Of a stretch of 64,000 bases of DNA, positions 1 through 13,000 are shown one piece after another. Within the stretch, counting starts at the first letter, position 1; each line of letters starts with the position of its first letter. The DNA is from Chimonanthus salicifolius (Eukaryota > Streptophyta > Magnoliopsida > Laurales > Calycanthaceae), in contig CM023534.1 in assembly GCA_013350335.1 (NCBI GenBank), forward strand, positions 7,779,542 through 7,843,541. Direction: 5' to 3'. The notes beneath the pieces were generated by a model. That model worked only from the letters and a program-made list of their open reading frames with translations. It was not told the DNA's origin and ran no database searches. Both the position numbers and the translations under genes were made by a program.

Positions 1-2332
1 AGAAAAAAAATAAAATAAGAGGAAGATAAGCATAATTCTTTAATTAAAATTTAACTTATTTTTTTATAGTTAAAACATTTTTTTTAATTTACGGAAGGTT
101 CCAAAAAATACCAAAATATCAAAATAAACCGAAACACATGGCAGATTGAGCATCAGGGTCAATGTTTATGTACGGCCGGAAATGGGCGGATTGAGCTGTA
201 CATTTGCTCAGGCGTCGGACCCGATAATTCCTACTTTCTAGAAGCATCATACAGGCATGGACCAGTTGTTTTTATTTTAATCACAACACATCTAAGCCAA
301 GCCACGTCAGGACAAAACCAAATGCATCTGCATCTCACCAGCGTTTCAGCTAATTCCAACCGGGTTAGTGAGGGACCACCCGGGAATTGTGGGGCCCATT
401 TTCATTCCACGTGGCAGTCAAACGAGGACTGCTTCTCCTGTTTCCACCAATGAAAGCACGAGAACACAAAGTTCAGTGGTCTGTCGGCTACCGTGCCATG
501 AATTTTTCTTCCCAAACAATTAATATCTGTTGTTCGTACTGTACAGTTAGTTTGCTACTATTTTCAGATTCCTAAATTCAATATTGTAAGGAGGTTATGA
601 TTTTACCGGGTATGAATGAATGTTTTTTTTTATTTTTATAATAAGAGATCTTGAATTTATCATTTTATCTATTTGTTATTTTTTAAATAATAAAAGATTT
701 ACCAATAATCTTATTATTTTTATGCTTTGACAGCAATTATTGATTCACCAATAATCTTCAAACATTTTACTATTCATAGTTCATGACTTAACAAATCTTG
801 TTTTTGAAAAATAATATTTCGTCTGTTCCATTTTAATTGTTTAATTTAAAATATTTGTATTTTTTAAAGAACTTTTCATATAAAACTATTATTTTATATA
901 ATCTTATTAATTTTCAACACACTTTATACTACTTTAAAACAACTAATTTGGAATAAAAGGAGTATATAATATATTAAGAGATTCATTTAAAATATCTTAA
1001 TTATATAAATAAAAGACCAAAAAATATATATTGAAAGAAGGAATGTCAAAAGATGACGCAACTATAATAATAAATCTAGTATCTGCAACTATAATTTTAA
1101 AATGAAGAGATGAAAATAAAGAGTTTAGTATAACTCAAATTTATTGATTTCTTGAGTCGAATAATGTGGGTTGAATTAAAACCCGACTCAAATTTCACCT
1201 TTAGTTGAAAGGCTACACATTGCTGGCATATAAACGGCTACTCATGACTTAGAAATTCAATTCAACCCATTCTTGTACAATACTTTTGATCATTAAGAAT
1301 TTAATACAATAAATAAATAATTTTTTATAATCCACTGGATGAATATAGCAGTTGTCAATAATCATCTGCTCAATTGTTTGCTGGTGCGCATTGGTCCAAT
1401 ATGAAATATACGGACTAAATGCGCATTCAAAAATCTTTTCTTTTTCAAATTATCTTACTTTTTATCATCAAAGATTGAAATAAATCTATATCACAGATGA
1501 TTCTTATTCAATAGCATCGATGAATTTACAAAAATATCAAGACATGACCAATCTTGTGATGACACATACGTTTTATGAGAAAGAAAAGGTACCGATCATT
1601 TCAGTACCAGACCGTTGGAATTCATTGGGAGGAGACTTTCATGCAACAAAATGGTGTCAAACTCACACCACTAAGCTCTAATAAAATCTAATTTCTCAAC
1701 AGCAAATTCAAGCTGTCTGGAACCGATCTCCGAGGAATTTTAAGCCAAAGTTTTATCAACTGTGCCTTAGAAAAAGAGCCACATGAATGAGGATAAGGAA
1801 GAAAATGAATGGTGGTCTACAAGACCATCGATTAAACTGCTCCAGAGCTCCATCAAGAGGGAAAAGACAGGCCCACCAGTTAGAGATCATGTGATTGATT
1901 CCCGTCTTGCTTTAAGATTTAAATCAAATGATCCAAACCGTTGAATCTGACCAGCTAGACAATTCTAATAGTTTGATTGAAAGCCTGCTTAAACAAATGA
2001 GGAAGAAAAAACCATAGATAGTTAGAACTTAGAACAGTCAACCCTAGATCTTCTCGGAAACTCAAGTCATCCACTGTATCCCTAAAGATCAGCTGTCTAA
2101 TATCAAGGGTGGATACTTCCTCGTAAACGCATGGAGCAAGGGTCGAAATTTCAAATCCACTAAAATTGTATTTATGATTCTGTTTTTACATCTTAAAGGT
2201 ATCATATTAAGTATAATTTTATTTATTGAATTTTAAAGTAAATGATCTTTTTAACATGGGTATCTCCAACTGAATATGGGATTAATCTCACAATGTGTAA
2301 ACCTCTTTTACTTAATAGAGAATAATCTTTAA
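1..2332. other. Intergenic, no gene seen
   Basis: AT-rich sequence without a supportable reading frame. Positions 100-590 are noticeably more GC-rich and carry a CACGTGG G-box core near 408 and several GGGCCC/GGACC-type words. They could be the promoter side of a gene lying to the left, but no coding sequence supports that. The rest (600-2330) is low-complexity A/T with decayed repeat-like text. Confidence 0.5.
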
Positions 2333-2550
2333 ACTCCAAGGGATTATCTCAATTGGTTTGAGAACAATATCTCTAAAAGAAAGTGTTGTATTCAAATCAT
2401 GGAAGCTCCAATGAAAGGTCACTTTCTATCAAAATATATATAGAGCAATGTCCCATCGATTTACTTAGTATGTGCGGATATGAAGTTTTCACATACCCCA
2501 AAGGATTAATCGGGTGCAACACCTGAACACCTCTGGACTTAAAAAAAAAA
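2333..2550 (+). mobile_element. tRNA-derived SINE, decayed copy
   Basis: The tRNA-like head has a box A-like stretch (CTCAATTGGTTTGAG) and a box B-like TATTCAAATCA. The body carries the words ACATACCCCAAAGGATTAATCGGGTG shared, with changes, by copies at 11561 and 19717 (ACATGCCCCAAGGATTAGTC and its variants). It ends in an A-run at 2541-2550. Left border is approximate; no target duplication was identified. Confidence 0.6.
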
Positions 2551-2939
2551 TAAAAAATAAAATAAAGAATAAGCTTTAAAGAGTGACCTGAATAAATTAA
2601 AAGTGAATCGAACTTAAGACTTCATAGAATGTCATCCATACTGTGAAACCAAAATACTAGAGCCGGGATTAAACCAATTTATGGGTCCTAAAATATAGAC
2701 CAATTGGAGGTGGATGAGTTTGGTTGACCACAAAAATCTGGCCCCATCGTGATAATAAACCACACAGCAAGCCTTTAACATGCAAGTCCACCAGAATGTG
2801 CTCCACAATAGTCCAATTCCACCTCCTCGTCAAAGTCAATAATTCTCTCCATTTCATTCCACAGACGCCTCTTCTTAATTTCACACACAAACAAAACCAG
2901 CGGCCTTGCTGGACCACGACTTTCAAACTTTCAAGAACC

Positions 2940-3236
2940 TATCATCACCATTCACCATTTCCTCTCTCTTTCTCTCTCTCTTCCAAGATCATTATCTTGC
3001 TCCACCAAGGAGAAAAAACCCGTCTATCTTTCTCTCCTGCAAGATTATATCCTATTCCACCATACTGAAAGGACCACAAACCCACAATACAACATCAAAA
3101 GCTCTTTTTTTTGCTCCAATATCATATCTACACAAAGAAGAAAGACACCACCACATCACAAAAGATCTTTTTTCGACCTTCTCTGCAACTGTTACACTGT
3201 AGTTCCATAGCCGGGAACAAGTTGACTACTATAGAG
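2940..3236 (+). promoter_or_regulatory. 5' leader of the EXO70 gene
   Basis: Pyrimidine-rich sequence (CTCTCT tracts around 2957-2982) immediately upstream of the EXO70 start, typical of a plant 5' leader. No clear TATA box was found. The coding frame is open upstream of 3237, but it begins with TTG and contains no ATG before 3237, so 3237 is the first in-frame ATG. Confidence 0.4.
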
Positions 3237-5171
3237 ATGGAGCCGCCGGAGCATCAGGCGTCGATGACCCATGACGATTCCGATGACTCCGACAACCCAG
3301 CCGGAGAATTCGAGGCTGCTGAAGAGCTGATCATGAGGTGGGACTCAACAGCATCGGAAGAGGCAAGGGAGAGAATGATCTTCGACGGCGATCGGCGGGA
3401 CGTGGACAAGTACTTATGGGCCGTAGACGAGATCACCCGCTCTATGGAGTCTTCCGGCCTCACCGAAGGCAGTGGCGGCGGCGACACGGGGAAGGCATCA
3501 GGAGCGATCCAGATCGCCATGGCCCGCCTCGAGGATGAATTCCGCAATATACTGATCAATCAAAGCAACCCCGTTGAGGCCGGCATGCTCTTTGATCCAA
3601 ACTCTTCATTTATGTCTTCAAGTAGTAGAACTGAATCAGGTGAATTTGAAGATGAAGATGGTAATAGTAACAGTAACTACCATAGCTACCAGGAACATGA
3701 AGCAGAGCATGACCCACGTAAGGTTGAAGAACACGAACATGAACATGATTCATACGGGGGCAGTAGCAGTCATCGATCATCAACGACCAGCATACGCGAG
3801 ATGGATCTGATTGCATCTGATGCGATCTACGATCTCCGTAACATTGCAGAGAGGATGATTGGAGCAGGGTACTTGAGGGAATGCATCCAAGTTTATGGGA
3901 GTGTGAGAAAATCAGTAGTAGATGCCAGTTTTCGTCAACTGGGCATTGAGAAATTGAGTATAGGTGATGTTCAGAGGCTGGAGTGGGACGCACTGGAAGC
4001 GAAGATCCGGCGGTGGATCCGGGCGGCGAAGATCTGTGTCCGAATTCACTTTGCTAGTGAGAAACGGGTCTGTGAGCGAATCTTTGAGGGCCTCAGCCCG
4101 GATGCCGATGATGCGTGCTTCATGGAGACTGTCAAGGGCGCGGCAATCCAGCTCTTCAACTTTGCCGAGGCCATCAGCATCAGCCGTAGGTCGCCGGAGA
4201 AGCTTTTCAAGATACTCGACCTCTACGACGCACTATCCGATCTCCAGCCAGATATTGCTGCAGTGTTCAAGTCCAAGTCATCAGAATCCGTGCGGGTCCA
4301 GGCGGCGGAGATCTTGTCCCGGCTGGCAGAGGCGGCACGGGGAATTCTTTCCGAATTCGAAAACGCAGTGCAGCGGGAGCAGTCGAAGCCGGTGCCTGCA
4401 GGGACAATTCACCCGTTGACGAGGTATGTCATGAACTATATCAGCCTCATCTCCGATTACAAGCCAACCCTGATTGAACTGATTGTCACGAAGCCATCAA
4501 TGAGCCAGCGGTTTCCGGACGAGCCGGCAGTGCCGGAGATGGATTTCCCGGAAATGGAAGACCAATCTGCACTAGCCCACCACTTGATCTGGATTATCCT
4601 TGTCTTACAATTCAATCTCGAAAACAAGTCCAAACTCTACAAAGACTCTGCTTTAGCTCACCTCTTCATTATGAACAATGTGCATTACATAGTTCAGAAG
4701 ATAAAGGGGTCGCCTGAACTGAGAGAGGTGATTGGCGATTGCTATTTGAGAAGTCTCACAGGGAAGTTCCGGCAATCAGCAACAAGCTATCAGAGAGCGA
4801 CATGGGTGAGGATCCTCTCTTGCCTGAGGGAGGAAGGAATTCATGTGAGTGGGGGCTTCACATCTGGGGTATCGAAAGCAGCTCTGAGGGAGAGATTCAA
4901 GGCATTCAATTCTGCATTCGAAGAAGCTCACCGGACCCAATCCACGTGGACTGTGCCTGATCCCCAGCTCAGGGAGGAGCTTCGGATATCGATATCAGAG
5001 AGGCTACTGCCAGCTTATCGCTCCTTCCTAGGCCGGTTCAGGCACCACCTGGAGAGCGGCCGGCATTCAGATATTTATATCAAGTACTCTGTTGAGGACC
5101 TGGAGTCTGCCATGTTGGATTTCTTTGAAGGATGTCCAGTTTCCCTACTCATAAGAAGGAAATCCCATTGA
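3237..5171 (+). CDS. EXO70: EXO70 exocyst subunit (D-type likely)
   Basis: Intronless gene for a 644-aa protein, normal length for land-plant EXO70 outside the A group. EXO70 is the exocyst subunit that binds membrane phosphoinositides and tethers secretory vesicles at the plasma membrane; plant paralogues also act in autophagy-related traffic. Visible signatures: an N-terminal helix with AEELIMRWDSTASEEAR; an acidic, His/Glu-rich low-complexity linker around residues 120-180 (repeated EHEHEHD); then the conserved C-terminal EXO70 domain from about residue 215 to 630, with VYGSVRKSVVDASF, EKLSIGDVQRLEWDALEAKI, FMETVKGAAIQLFNFAEAIS, SRRSPEKLFKILDLYDAL, TIHPLTRYVMNYISLISDYK, LFIMNNVHYIVQKIKGS, SYQRATWVRIL and YIKYSVEDLESAMLDFFEG near the end. 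The start MEPPE resembles the D-type N-terminus as I recall it; subgroup assignment needs a tree. No truncation or frameshift seen. Confidence 0.95.
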   Translation: MEPPEHQASMTHDDSDDSDNPAGEFEAAEELIMRWDSTASEEARERMIFDGDRRDVDKYLWAVDEITRSMESSGLTEGSGGGDTGKASGAIQIAMARLEDEFRNILINQSNPVEAGMLFDPNSSFMSSSSRTESGEFEDEDGNSNSNYHSYQEHEAEHDPRKVEEHEHEHDSYGGSSSHRSSTTSIREMDLIASDAIYDLRNIAERMIGAGYLRECIQVYGSVRKSVVDASFRQLGIEKLSIGDVQRLEWDALEAKIRRWIRAAKICVRIHFASEKRVCERIFEGLSPDADDACFMETVKGAAIQLFNFAEAISISRRSPEKLFKILDLYDALSDLQPDIAAVFKSKSSESVRVQAAEILSRLAEAARGILSEFENAVQREQSKPVPAGTIHPLTRYVMNYISLISDYKPTLIELIVTKPSMSQRFPDEPAVPEMDFPEMEDQSALAHHLIWIILVLQFNLENKSKLYKDSALAHLFIMNNVHYIVQKIKGSPELREVIGDCYLRSLTGKFRQSATSYQRATWVRILSCLREEGIHVSGGFTSGVSKAALRERFKAFNSAFEEAHRTQSTWTVPDPQLREELRISISERLLPAYRSFLGRFRHHLESGRHSDIYIKYSVEDLESAMLDFFEGCPVSLLIRRKSH

Positions 5172-5190
5172 TGGACACTTTGATAATCAA

Positions 5191-5507
5191 GGGCGCATTT
5201 GGATGTACCCCAAATCACAGTAAATTTGAATATCCAGACCAAATTGATGGCTTATCCATTCTGGGATGGATTGGAGCAGCAGGGGAGCCTGAAATCACAG
5301 TAGGTGGGATATTACTTTTCCAGGTATCCGCTCCAAAACAACACCAGTAATTGAAAGTGGTAATGCTTCAGGGCAGGACTGGTATCCAACATCATCCCAA
5401 CTGATGCAGTTCTTATTTCTAGACATTGTGAAATGTGTGATCAATCATCTCTGTTTGGTCCAAAATATTTGAACCATCTGTAATCTGGGGTACAACCAAA
5501 CGCACGC
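5191..5507. mobile_element. Tourist-like MITE in EXO70 3' region
   Basis: 317-bp element starting 19 bp after the EXO70 stop codon. Left arm GGGCGCATTTGGATGTACCC is mirrored by the right arm, whose reverse complement begins GCGTGCGTTTGGTTGTACCC. The arms stay similar for about 50 nt. The right flank is TTA and the left is CAA, so the 3-bp target duplication is only partly preserved. It would lie in the 3' UTR if the transcript extends past it. A possible AATAAA signal lies downstream at 5886-5891. Confidence 0.65.
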
Positions 5508-5885
5508 TTACTGTGCAAGTGTGTTAGAACCTAGAAGATATTCTTTGAATTTTTGAGGGGAGACATATTTGGGTGTTGGGTCCAGGAAAGATTGGATTTC
5601 AAGTTTTTTGAGGACTTCAAATACCTGACGGAGTTATGGGTTGTATGACTCTGCTTCGATGGAGACGATCTAATAACCATTGGCACCAGCTTCAGCTGCA
5701 GAAAGTTCGACGCCCACGCCCATTTATGGTCGCCCTGTAAGGAAATTGTTTTGATTGTTACATTAGTTTTGGTTTTATATGTTCATATGAATATTATTTC
5801 TGCTATCTATGACAGATCTTTAAGACTAAATTGGATGTTTTTCTGATTCAACAGTTCAGTACTTCAGTTACTATGTGCATTGAGT

Positions 5886-5891
5886 AATAAA
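5886..5891 (+). terminator. Possible EXO70 poly(A) signal
   Basis: AATAAA hexamer about 715 nt after the EXO70 stop and beyond the MITE. Plant poly(A) signals are loose, so this is only a candidate. Confidence 0.25.
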
Positions 5892-5899
5892 CATCATCA

Positions 5900-7230
5900 C
5901 AGGGCTACCAAGAAGAAAAGAGGAAGAAATTTCAGATATCTTCCTGATTTGTGTTAAATGATCTTTTTGACATGTTAGGGTCGGAATTGTTTCGAGTGTT
6001 TGGCAAAATGGATTTTAAATCCATGGGGGAACCACAAAATTGAAGTCATGTAAGGTGGGAGACTCACTCTTTTTTTTTCCAAATTTTTCATCCCAAATCA
6101 ATTATCAACAAATAGAACAACCAATGATCTGTAATGGAAAATGGATAGGAAAGTACCCCTCACAAAATTTCTTAACTTGTGTCCTTGGTGACTAGTATAC
6201 GTTCTGCCAAACTATTCAAACCACTTCCAATATATAGTTCCTTACATTCGGCAATTGACAGATCATGGAGCATTGCCATCTCCCAATATTTTTCATAACA
6301 ATGTGATTGTTTGTCTGGACAATCAGCAATACATGGGGACTTGAAGGGTCCCTAGCATGAGACCCAGCCAGAATTAGATGCTTTGATGTTCAGATAACAT
6401 ATACAGACTAGAAAAGAGAATCCAGGTACTGAAGCCAAGAAACTATCAAAGATCCTTTTTTTTTAATTGTCGTTCTGGTTCAGAACTTGAGGTGTCTGGA
6501 AACCCATATAGATAGCAGCAAGCCTGCCTAGAAACGGCATTGATACAGCAAGGACACACCAATGGATATGATTAATACACATAAAAATGAAGTATCGAAC
6601 ATGACAAGATATAGAAATGTGGCCTACTTTTAAGTGTATGGGTATCATAGCTGCAAGTGTATCTGATTATGGAGAGTGGCATGGTAAGCATATTTACTAC
6701 TAATGGATCTTGACACAGACCTTCACATGGGTGTCTTAATGAATGCTTATCTGCACTGGTCATACATAAGGTGCATTTCGGTGCCGAGTAGGCCAGCACA
6801 TGGCCATCAGTTGCCATTTCAGGGTAGCCAGTGCCTACCAATATGAACTGAAGATTAGGTGTTGTTGAGAGCCAGCATGACTGCCATTCAACAAAGAAAT
6901 GGGTCACTATCATTCTGTGCAGCATATATTGGGGAAAAATACTCATCGACAACCAATTACAAAGCGATGCAGGCATCATTTGGTGAGAAACCAGTGTGCT
7001 GTCTGATCACAGCCATCAAGTTTCGAAAAAATGTAGTATAATTATACATATCAACATAGCTTAATATTGACTCTTGATTGATACCTGCACAGTGCTATTG
7101 AGGTGAACTGTTAGCAGTCACATGTATGAACTAAGACACTCCAATATGAAATTACAATTCTATCAGAGGAGTCAGATCTCAAAATAAAGCCGGCCACATG
7201 CAAATAGTTGGACTTTCTGTTGTGATCAGC
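5900..7230. other. Intergenic, no gene seen
   Basis: Tail-to-tail interval between EXO70 (+) and the GOST gene (-). Only short chance open frames; no splice-compatible homologous segments recognised. Confidence 0.5.
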
Positions 7231-7422
7231 ATTGGTAAGCCATCAATGGGTATGAGTTCTCAAAAGAGCCTAATGACGCAGGGTTTTGAGTTCAATTCAC
7301 ACTCAATCCCAACGGGTCACTCCCCGTAGACTTAACCAGTTCATGTGGATTGAGAGTTCTACACATGCCCATTAGTCTCACGTCTAATGTGGGGTGGGGA
7401 TACTCATGTTATCAAAAAAAGG
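7231..7422 (+). mobile_element. tRNA-derived SINE, decayed copy
   Basis: Carries a box B-like GAGTTCAATTC and the family body words GGGTCACTCCCCGTAGACTT, matching GGGCCACTCCCCGTAGTTTT of the young copy at 11561. It is followed by the ACATGCCCATTAG segment and a short A-run at 7416-7422. The head is poorly preserved; the left end is approximate. Confidence 0.6.
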
Positions 7423-9960
7423 TATGAATTCTAGTAAGAGCTTGCATTGTTGTATATGTGATACATTGACTTGACATCAACTTTCCTGAGCATTGTGAGG
7501 AGTTCTTGTTAGTAGCTTAAATGTATTGAGGTATTGAGATCTGCATCATACTTGTAGCTACTTATATCAGATGTATTAACACCAGTTTTAACTTGGTGAA
7601 TGGTATGGAAAATTCAGCCTTCAGGCGGAGAGGTCGACTGTTTCAGCATGCTAGGGAAAATCGGGATTTAGTACATTTTTTGTGTTTAGGCTTCAGTATG
7701 AACTGTGAAACTACATGCATGCTTTATACTGTGCCTCCTAAACCAGAAAATAACTTCATAGAGGTCATAAAGTCTTTGCTAAAGCATTAAACAGAGTTCC
7801 CATTTTGCAAGCTTTCCACGATTGTATACTGATAATTGAGAACTTCTGAAGTTGAGTAAGAAATGATTTAGGCCTTTTCATGAATTCTTTCTTCACATGT
7901 TGTTTCATGTTAGAGGAGGTTCAACTTAATCCTGATTTCCGGTAACATAGGAACTCCCACACATGAAACTCAAGATTTTTGTTGTGTGTTAGCAAAGTCT
8001 CATATCCCGAGTTGACTTTTAGGTTATGGGGTTTATAAGTACAGAGATTTTCTCTTATTAATAGCCGGTTTCTAAAAATGAGTTCTACTCATATATTTTA
8101 TCAATATGGTACTTAACTATCACCTCGTTCCTCATTCATATTGCTTTATGTGCCTAAAATTACAAGCTGTATATATTCATTATAAAAAAGGTCTGAACTG
8201 ATCTAGAGACCCAAACACTTTATGTACTCAAGAGTATCCGTTGGACATGATTTGAATTTTTCCTAGATAGAGGTAATGATATGATACTGATACTAACACT
8301 GAATACTTGTAGATGTATTAATACCAAATCCTGTTATATCAGGTTTTTCATTTTTAAATCCTTAACCTTAACTCGTGTTCCTCTAAGGAATATACAAAGT
8401 AATTATATAAAAAAGGCCCGAGAACATGGTTAATAGATTGAGTGGGAAAAAGAACTTAGACATACCTAGATAGATGTAACAGGGCTCCAATGAAAATTCT
8501 ACAGTCATATAAGAAGAACGGTATCTGCAGCTGTCTTGATTTCATTTATCAACCATCTTTACATTAGATTACTTAGCTAGTCGCCTACCCACAGTCCAGA
8601 TGGAGGAGAAATGCACTAAAAAAAGACATGTAAAAATAATCTAAATTCATTTAGGTTTGTCCTATACTTGGTGTTCAGGAATTTTACTACTTCTACAGTA
8701 CCATAAAAGATTGCTAAACCGCAAAGAATAGATTGATGATCGAACAATAGGATATTCTTACATTGTAGAATTCAAGTATCCCAAGTGATTAAAAATATTT
8801 TGACAGTAACCCATGAGGATTTTACCCAGTATGTATAGACAGAGAAGTTTACATATGTTTCAAGAATCAGTTAAATACTCTAAAAAATATGCATAAAAAA
8901 TTTATTTTGACAGTTGAATAATAGAATATCATTAAACAGCAAATTTTAAGTGTCCATTCAGCATATGGTATTGGTCTTGTCGTGATATGATACTGGTAAC
9001 CAGTCCTCCACTGGAACTGTCATTTCTGGCTGCCACAAGCTCTCTTGTCCAAACATATTCTCGAAAATTGTGCAGATGCTGAATTTCCCCCCAAATTCTC
9101 TAAATTGATACTGATATTGAATAGATAAATAGAGGAATAAAGACTGATTCCATACTGGACCCTTTCCTACTTGGTGCGACCGACTTGATCCTGTACCTTC
9201 GATTCCAACCATCCAAAACAAGCTGAAGGATGAAATAAGTAAAACAAAATGTTCACCCGGATTGGGAGCTGCATATATCTTTTAGCACTCAGGTGAAAGG
9301 ATCATTAAATAAAGTGGTGATGGATGCGTCTGATTAGATCAGTTCTTGAATATAGAACCCACCAAAATTTTTCTTATTAATCGTCAATCTTTTTATAATA
9401 ATCCTCATCGTTTATTTTTTTAATCGAATTTCCAAACGTCTAATTTTGATTTCTGGATCTAGATCAGGATGAATAAAATTCCATGTACCCAAAAAAACTG
9501 AAATATGTAGTAAAAAGGTAGGAAAATCAGCCAGGATCTGATTTTGACCCAATTCATATCTGAATCCGTCTGCAATGCAAACTTGGATTCTTAGGTTATT
9601 CAATTCAGATCCACATCAACATCCAACACTTGTATCAAATTTGGATCCTCAAAAAAAAAAAAAAAAGAAGCAATACAGGTGCGATCCAAGTCAGACTCAA
9701 ATAAATCAATCTAACACAACTACGGTTGTGGGTGTCCAGATACAGCTTCCTTTTCTCTAATCGCTTCCCCCCAAAAAATTACTTCTCATGAATTAAGACT
9801 GCAACAACTCAAACAAATGGCAACAACAATCCAATATCTGTTTTCTCCCAATGCTAGCTACTAGTACAAAATACAAATTACAGAAAAAAACGAGAAGACC
9901 CACATACCCCTCGATGTTATAATCAAACCAACCTGCCAAGATTCCTCCGTACCATCGCCA
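7423..9960. other. Intergenic, no gene seen
   Basis: AT-rich intergenic DNA up to the 3' UTR of the GOST gene. Contains a poly(A) run at 9650-9666 and no supportable gene. Confidence 0.5.
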
Positions 9961-10070
9961 TATATCATTGCACCAAAGAGCAACCAACATCTTTCAAGCA
10001 ACAATCATCAAATGATAGCTCCATCAGTTGGATCACATCAAAACATGGAAATGCCCAGAAGCAGGACAAG

Positions 10071-13000
10071 TTACTCCCTCTTGTCTTCTTCGGCATCACC
10101 ATTAAGAGGGCTAGCATCTCCACTGTCTGATGTTCTGGTATCTGCAAGAGCTGAAGCATTCCAAGCATCTTTGGAAGGTAGAGAAGCCGGCTTTATCAGT
10201 GATAGAGATTCCACTTTGTCAAACTCTTCACTTGCATCATCTGAGTACGCATATCTGCAAGGAAGCAAAACATTTCAGTTGTTCATTATCTCCCAAATTT
10301 TCAACTCTGATTTTGAGTTTTGGACTTCCACCATGTGAAATCCTGTCATTTCTTCATTTTCAGCAGCACATAACAATTCAAACCTAACTGTAACCATACA
10401 AATGTCATATTTATCAATGTGGCAGCCAACAATTGCACAACTCAACTAATCCTACTTTGTCCACTATGAACTAAACCTAATCTTCCAAACATCTCAGGGG
10501 GATTGATTGGGACAACTTATATAGGGGACATGCCCTAGTTTTTTCCCCCCTCAAATTAGGCAATAAAAATGTCCACTTTGAAATGCATAAGTATATTTTG
10601 CATTAAAATTTCATCAATGAGATTTATGTAATTTAATTGTGAAAAAAGACAAAGCTGTCCTCTTTATAATAGAAGGGCTTCCCAATCAATCCCCCATCTC
10701 AATGGTAAATTAACACTGATAAAAAAAGGCAATTTCTTCAAAATATAAAACTAAAGGAATACAATCCAGTTCAATGTGCACTATGTACATTTTGGCATAT
10801 AGATTTGCCATGTCATTGACCTGGACTGCCCCATTCAACCATTCAGTCCGACTTAATTTTCATCAGTCTAGTAAAAGCCAAACCAATGAAATGATCTTAG
10901 TTATTTGATTAAAATTCCCATTTTAAATTCATGTAACTGGAATTTCTTAGAGATCCAAGCAATCCATAGAGGAGCCTATTGAATAAATGTTCCAATTGAT
11001 GATCAAACCTTTTCTGGTGTAATGTTGACAAAGATGTGCATGTTGAGATAAATGTTTTGTGTAACAAAAACGATAAATTAAAAATGGTTGCATTAAAAAT
11101 ACCAGTAGAAGAAAAGAAGAGGAATGACATGTTTAAGAATTAAGATGGTCTGGGCATATATTCAAAAGATATGAATCAGCCCATAATGACAAAATGGAAA
11201 GCGAGTAGAAGGTACTAGGAGGAAAGAGAGAGCCCGCTGAAGAGTTGGATTGAGGTGGTAAGAAAGGACATCATAGACTGAGGGGAGGAGCACATAATTT
11301 TTTATAGGATAGAGTGGCAAAAGGACTCTGAGCTAACCTGGATACATGGAAGAATGGTCATCATGGTGATGAATGGAGCTTTACTCTTGGTAAGAAACAG
11401 AAACATCATTTTGATTGGATTGGCAGAGTCATCCCCTCAATGGAGTAGACTTTGCAACATGATCTATGGATAGTGGTCATGACTGCATAGATGACGATCA
11501 ATACCATTTCATGGATCCACACATAGCTTGAAAAGTTGTTCTCAACTTGGACTTCCACCTGAACCCGCGAGGGTTGGCTTGACGGTCAAGATCCCGCCCA
11601 AGATGCAAGAGGTCATGGGTTCAAGTCACTCTCAACACAAAACGGGCCACTCCCCGTAGTTTTACCCGGTGTGTATGGATAGGGAGGTTTGCACATGCCC
11701 CAAGGATTAGTCAGGTGTTCTAAAAGACTTGCATACCTTTGTCTTCAAAAAAAAAAACTTGGACTTCCACCTTAGTTTAGTTTCTAAATCAAGTATGAAC
11801 CATTTTTGTCCAATATTACTCAGACTCGAGAACCCGTCTTGTCAAATAACAAATTCAGGTTGAGTCAAAACAAGTTTTTGAATTTTCAGCCCCCCCAATG
11901 CATTCCGTCATTCCCCAGTAACCAAATTAAAAATAATAATAATAATAATAATAATAGATATGGATACCATTCAAAAAATAATAATAATAATAGATAAGGA
12001 TATGAGCAGACCGCATTGAATTCTGAGAGGGTGCCCAAAGTGCACAGATGATGCAGAGAAGACAGAAGGAGAGAACATGCCAGAAGGAAGGGATGATCCA
12101 GGCACTCTGCCACCTCTCATTGTACACATCGGTTGATTTGAAGTAAAGCTGCAAGCAAGAGAAGTAGAATTTAGTGAATTAATGGTTATGTAAACCCAAA
12201 AATATATACATACTTTTTTAATAAAAAAAAATAATATATATATAAGACTAAAGAGATATATACATGTAAGACTAAAGAGTCAATAATTTATCATGATCCA
12301 CAGGCCAACACCAGTTCACCAGGTGGTGGCAGTACATGGCAACTAGGTGATTGTTAGGAATTTAGAGAAACTAGGGAGCATGTCCATTTTTTAACATTTC
12401 TTCATCCCTCATCCAGAGGGATGGAAAGCCAAAGGTGGCCTCCCTCACAAGAGTAACTAGGGACACCTTGTTGTTTCAATATCAACGTCTACTCATTTAG
12501 AATGTTATACAAATTTCCATTAAGAATAACATAAATGAAAAAAAATAAAAACACATTACCTCATAGCAAATGCAACCTGCTGAGACAATAGCAGCCACAC
12601 CTAATGCATTTGTAAATTTCCTATAAATGTCTAGCTTGGTCATCATTCGCCTTGCCTGTTACCGGTTGTGTACAAAATCGTCAAGTCATCAACTAGCTTA
12701 CAACGACTACTAAAAAGCCTTCATTGTTCGTTAATAAACTCACATAAACATCAAGCATTGCACCCATAAGAAACTGACAAACAAGTTCTACAAAATGAAG
12801 GATAACTGTTTTTTCTTTTTTATCATGTGCTTTGAGAAGAGAGTAAACTAGCATATGGGAAGTGAGTAAATACCTGAAGCTTATCCAGCGTCTTAGAGAG
12901 AGAAGTGAATATCCAAAGAATGAAGAATGTATCCAGAATTGCTACTGGAAGAACCAAGAATAATCTTGCCTTTCCTGAAATATCATTTATGGTGCCTACA

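Noticed and set aside
2669..3202. Overlapping open frames before EXO70
   Set aside because: No ATG-led conserved protein; they fall in the CT-rich leader and in other frames, and lack any recognisable motif.
3254..4419. Open frames on both strands within EXO70
   Set aside because: Shadow frames of a GC-rich coding exon; the EXO70 frame explains the sequence.
5132..5350. 72-codon frame overlapping the EXO70 end
   Set aside because: Out of frame with EXO70 and mostly inside the MITE arms; no homology seen.
11561..11640. Possible tRNA gene
   Set aside because: Box A/B-like words are present, but there is no full cloverleaf, and the A-tail plus target duplications show it is a SINE head.
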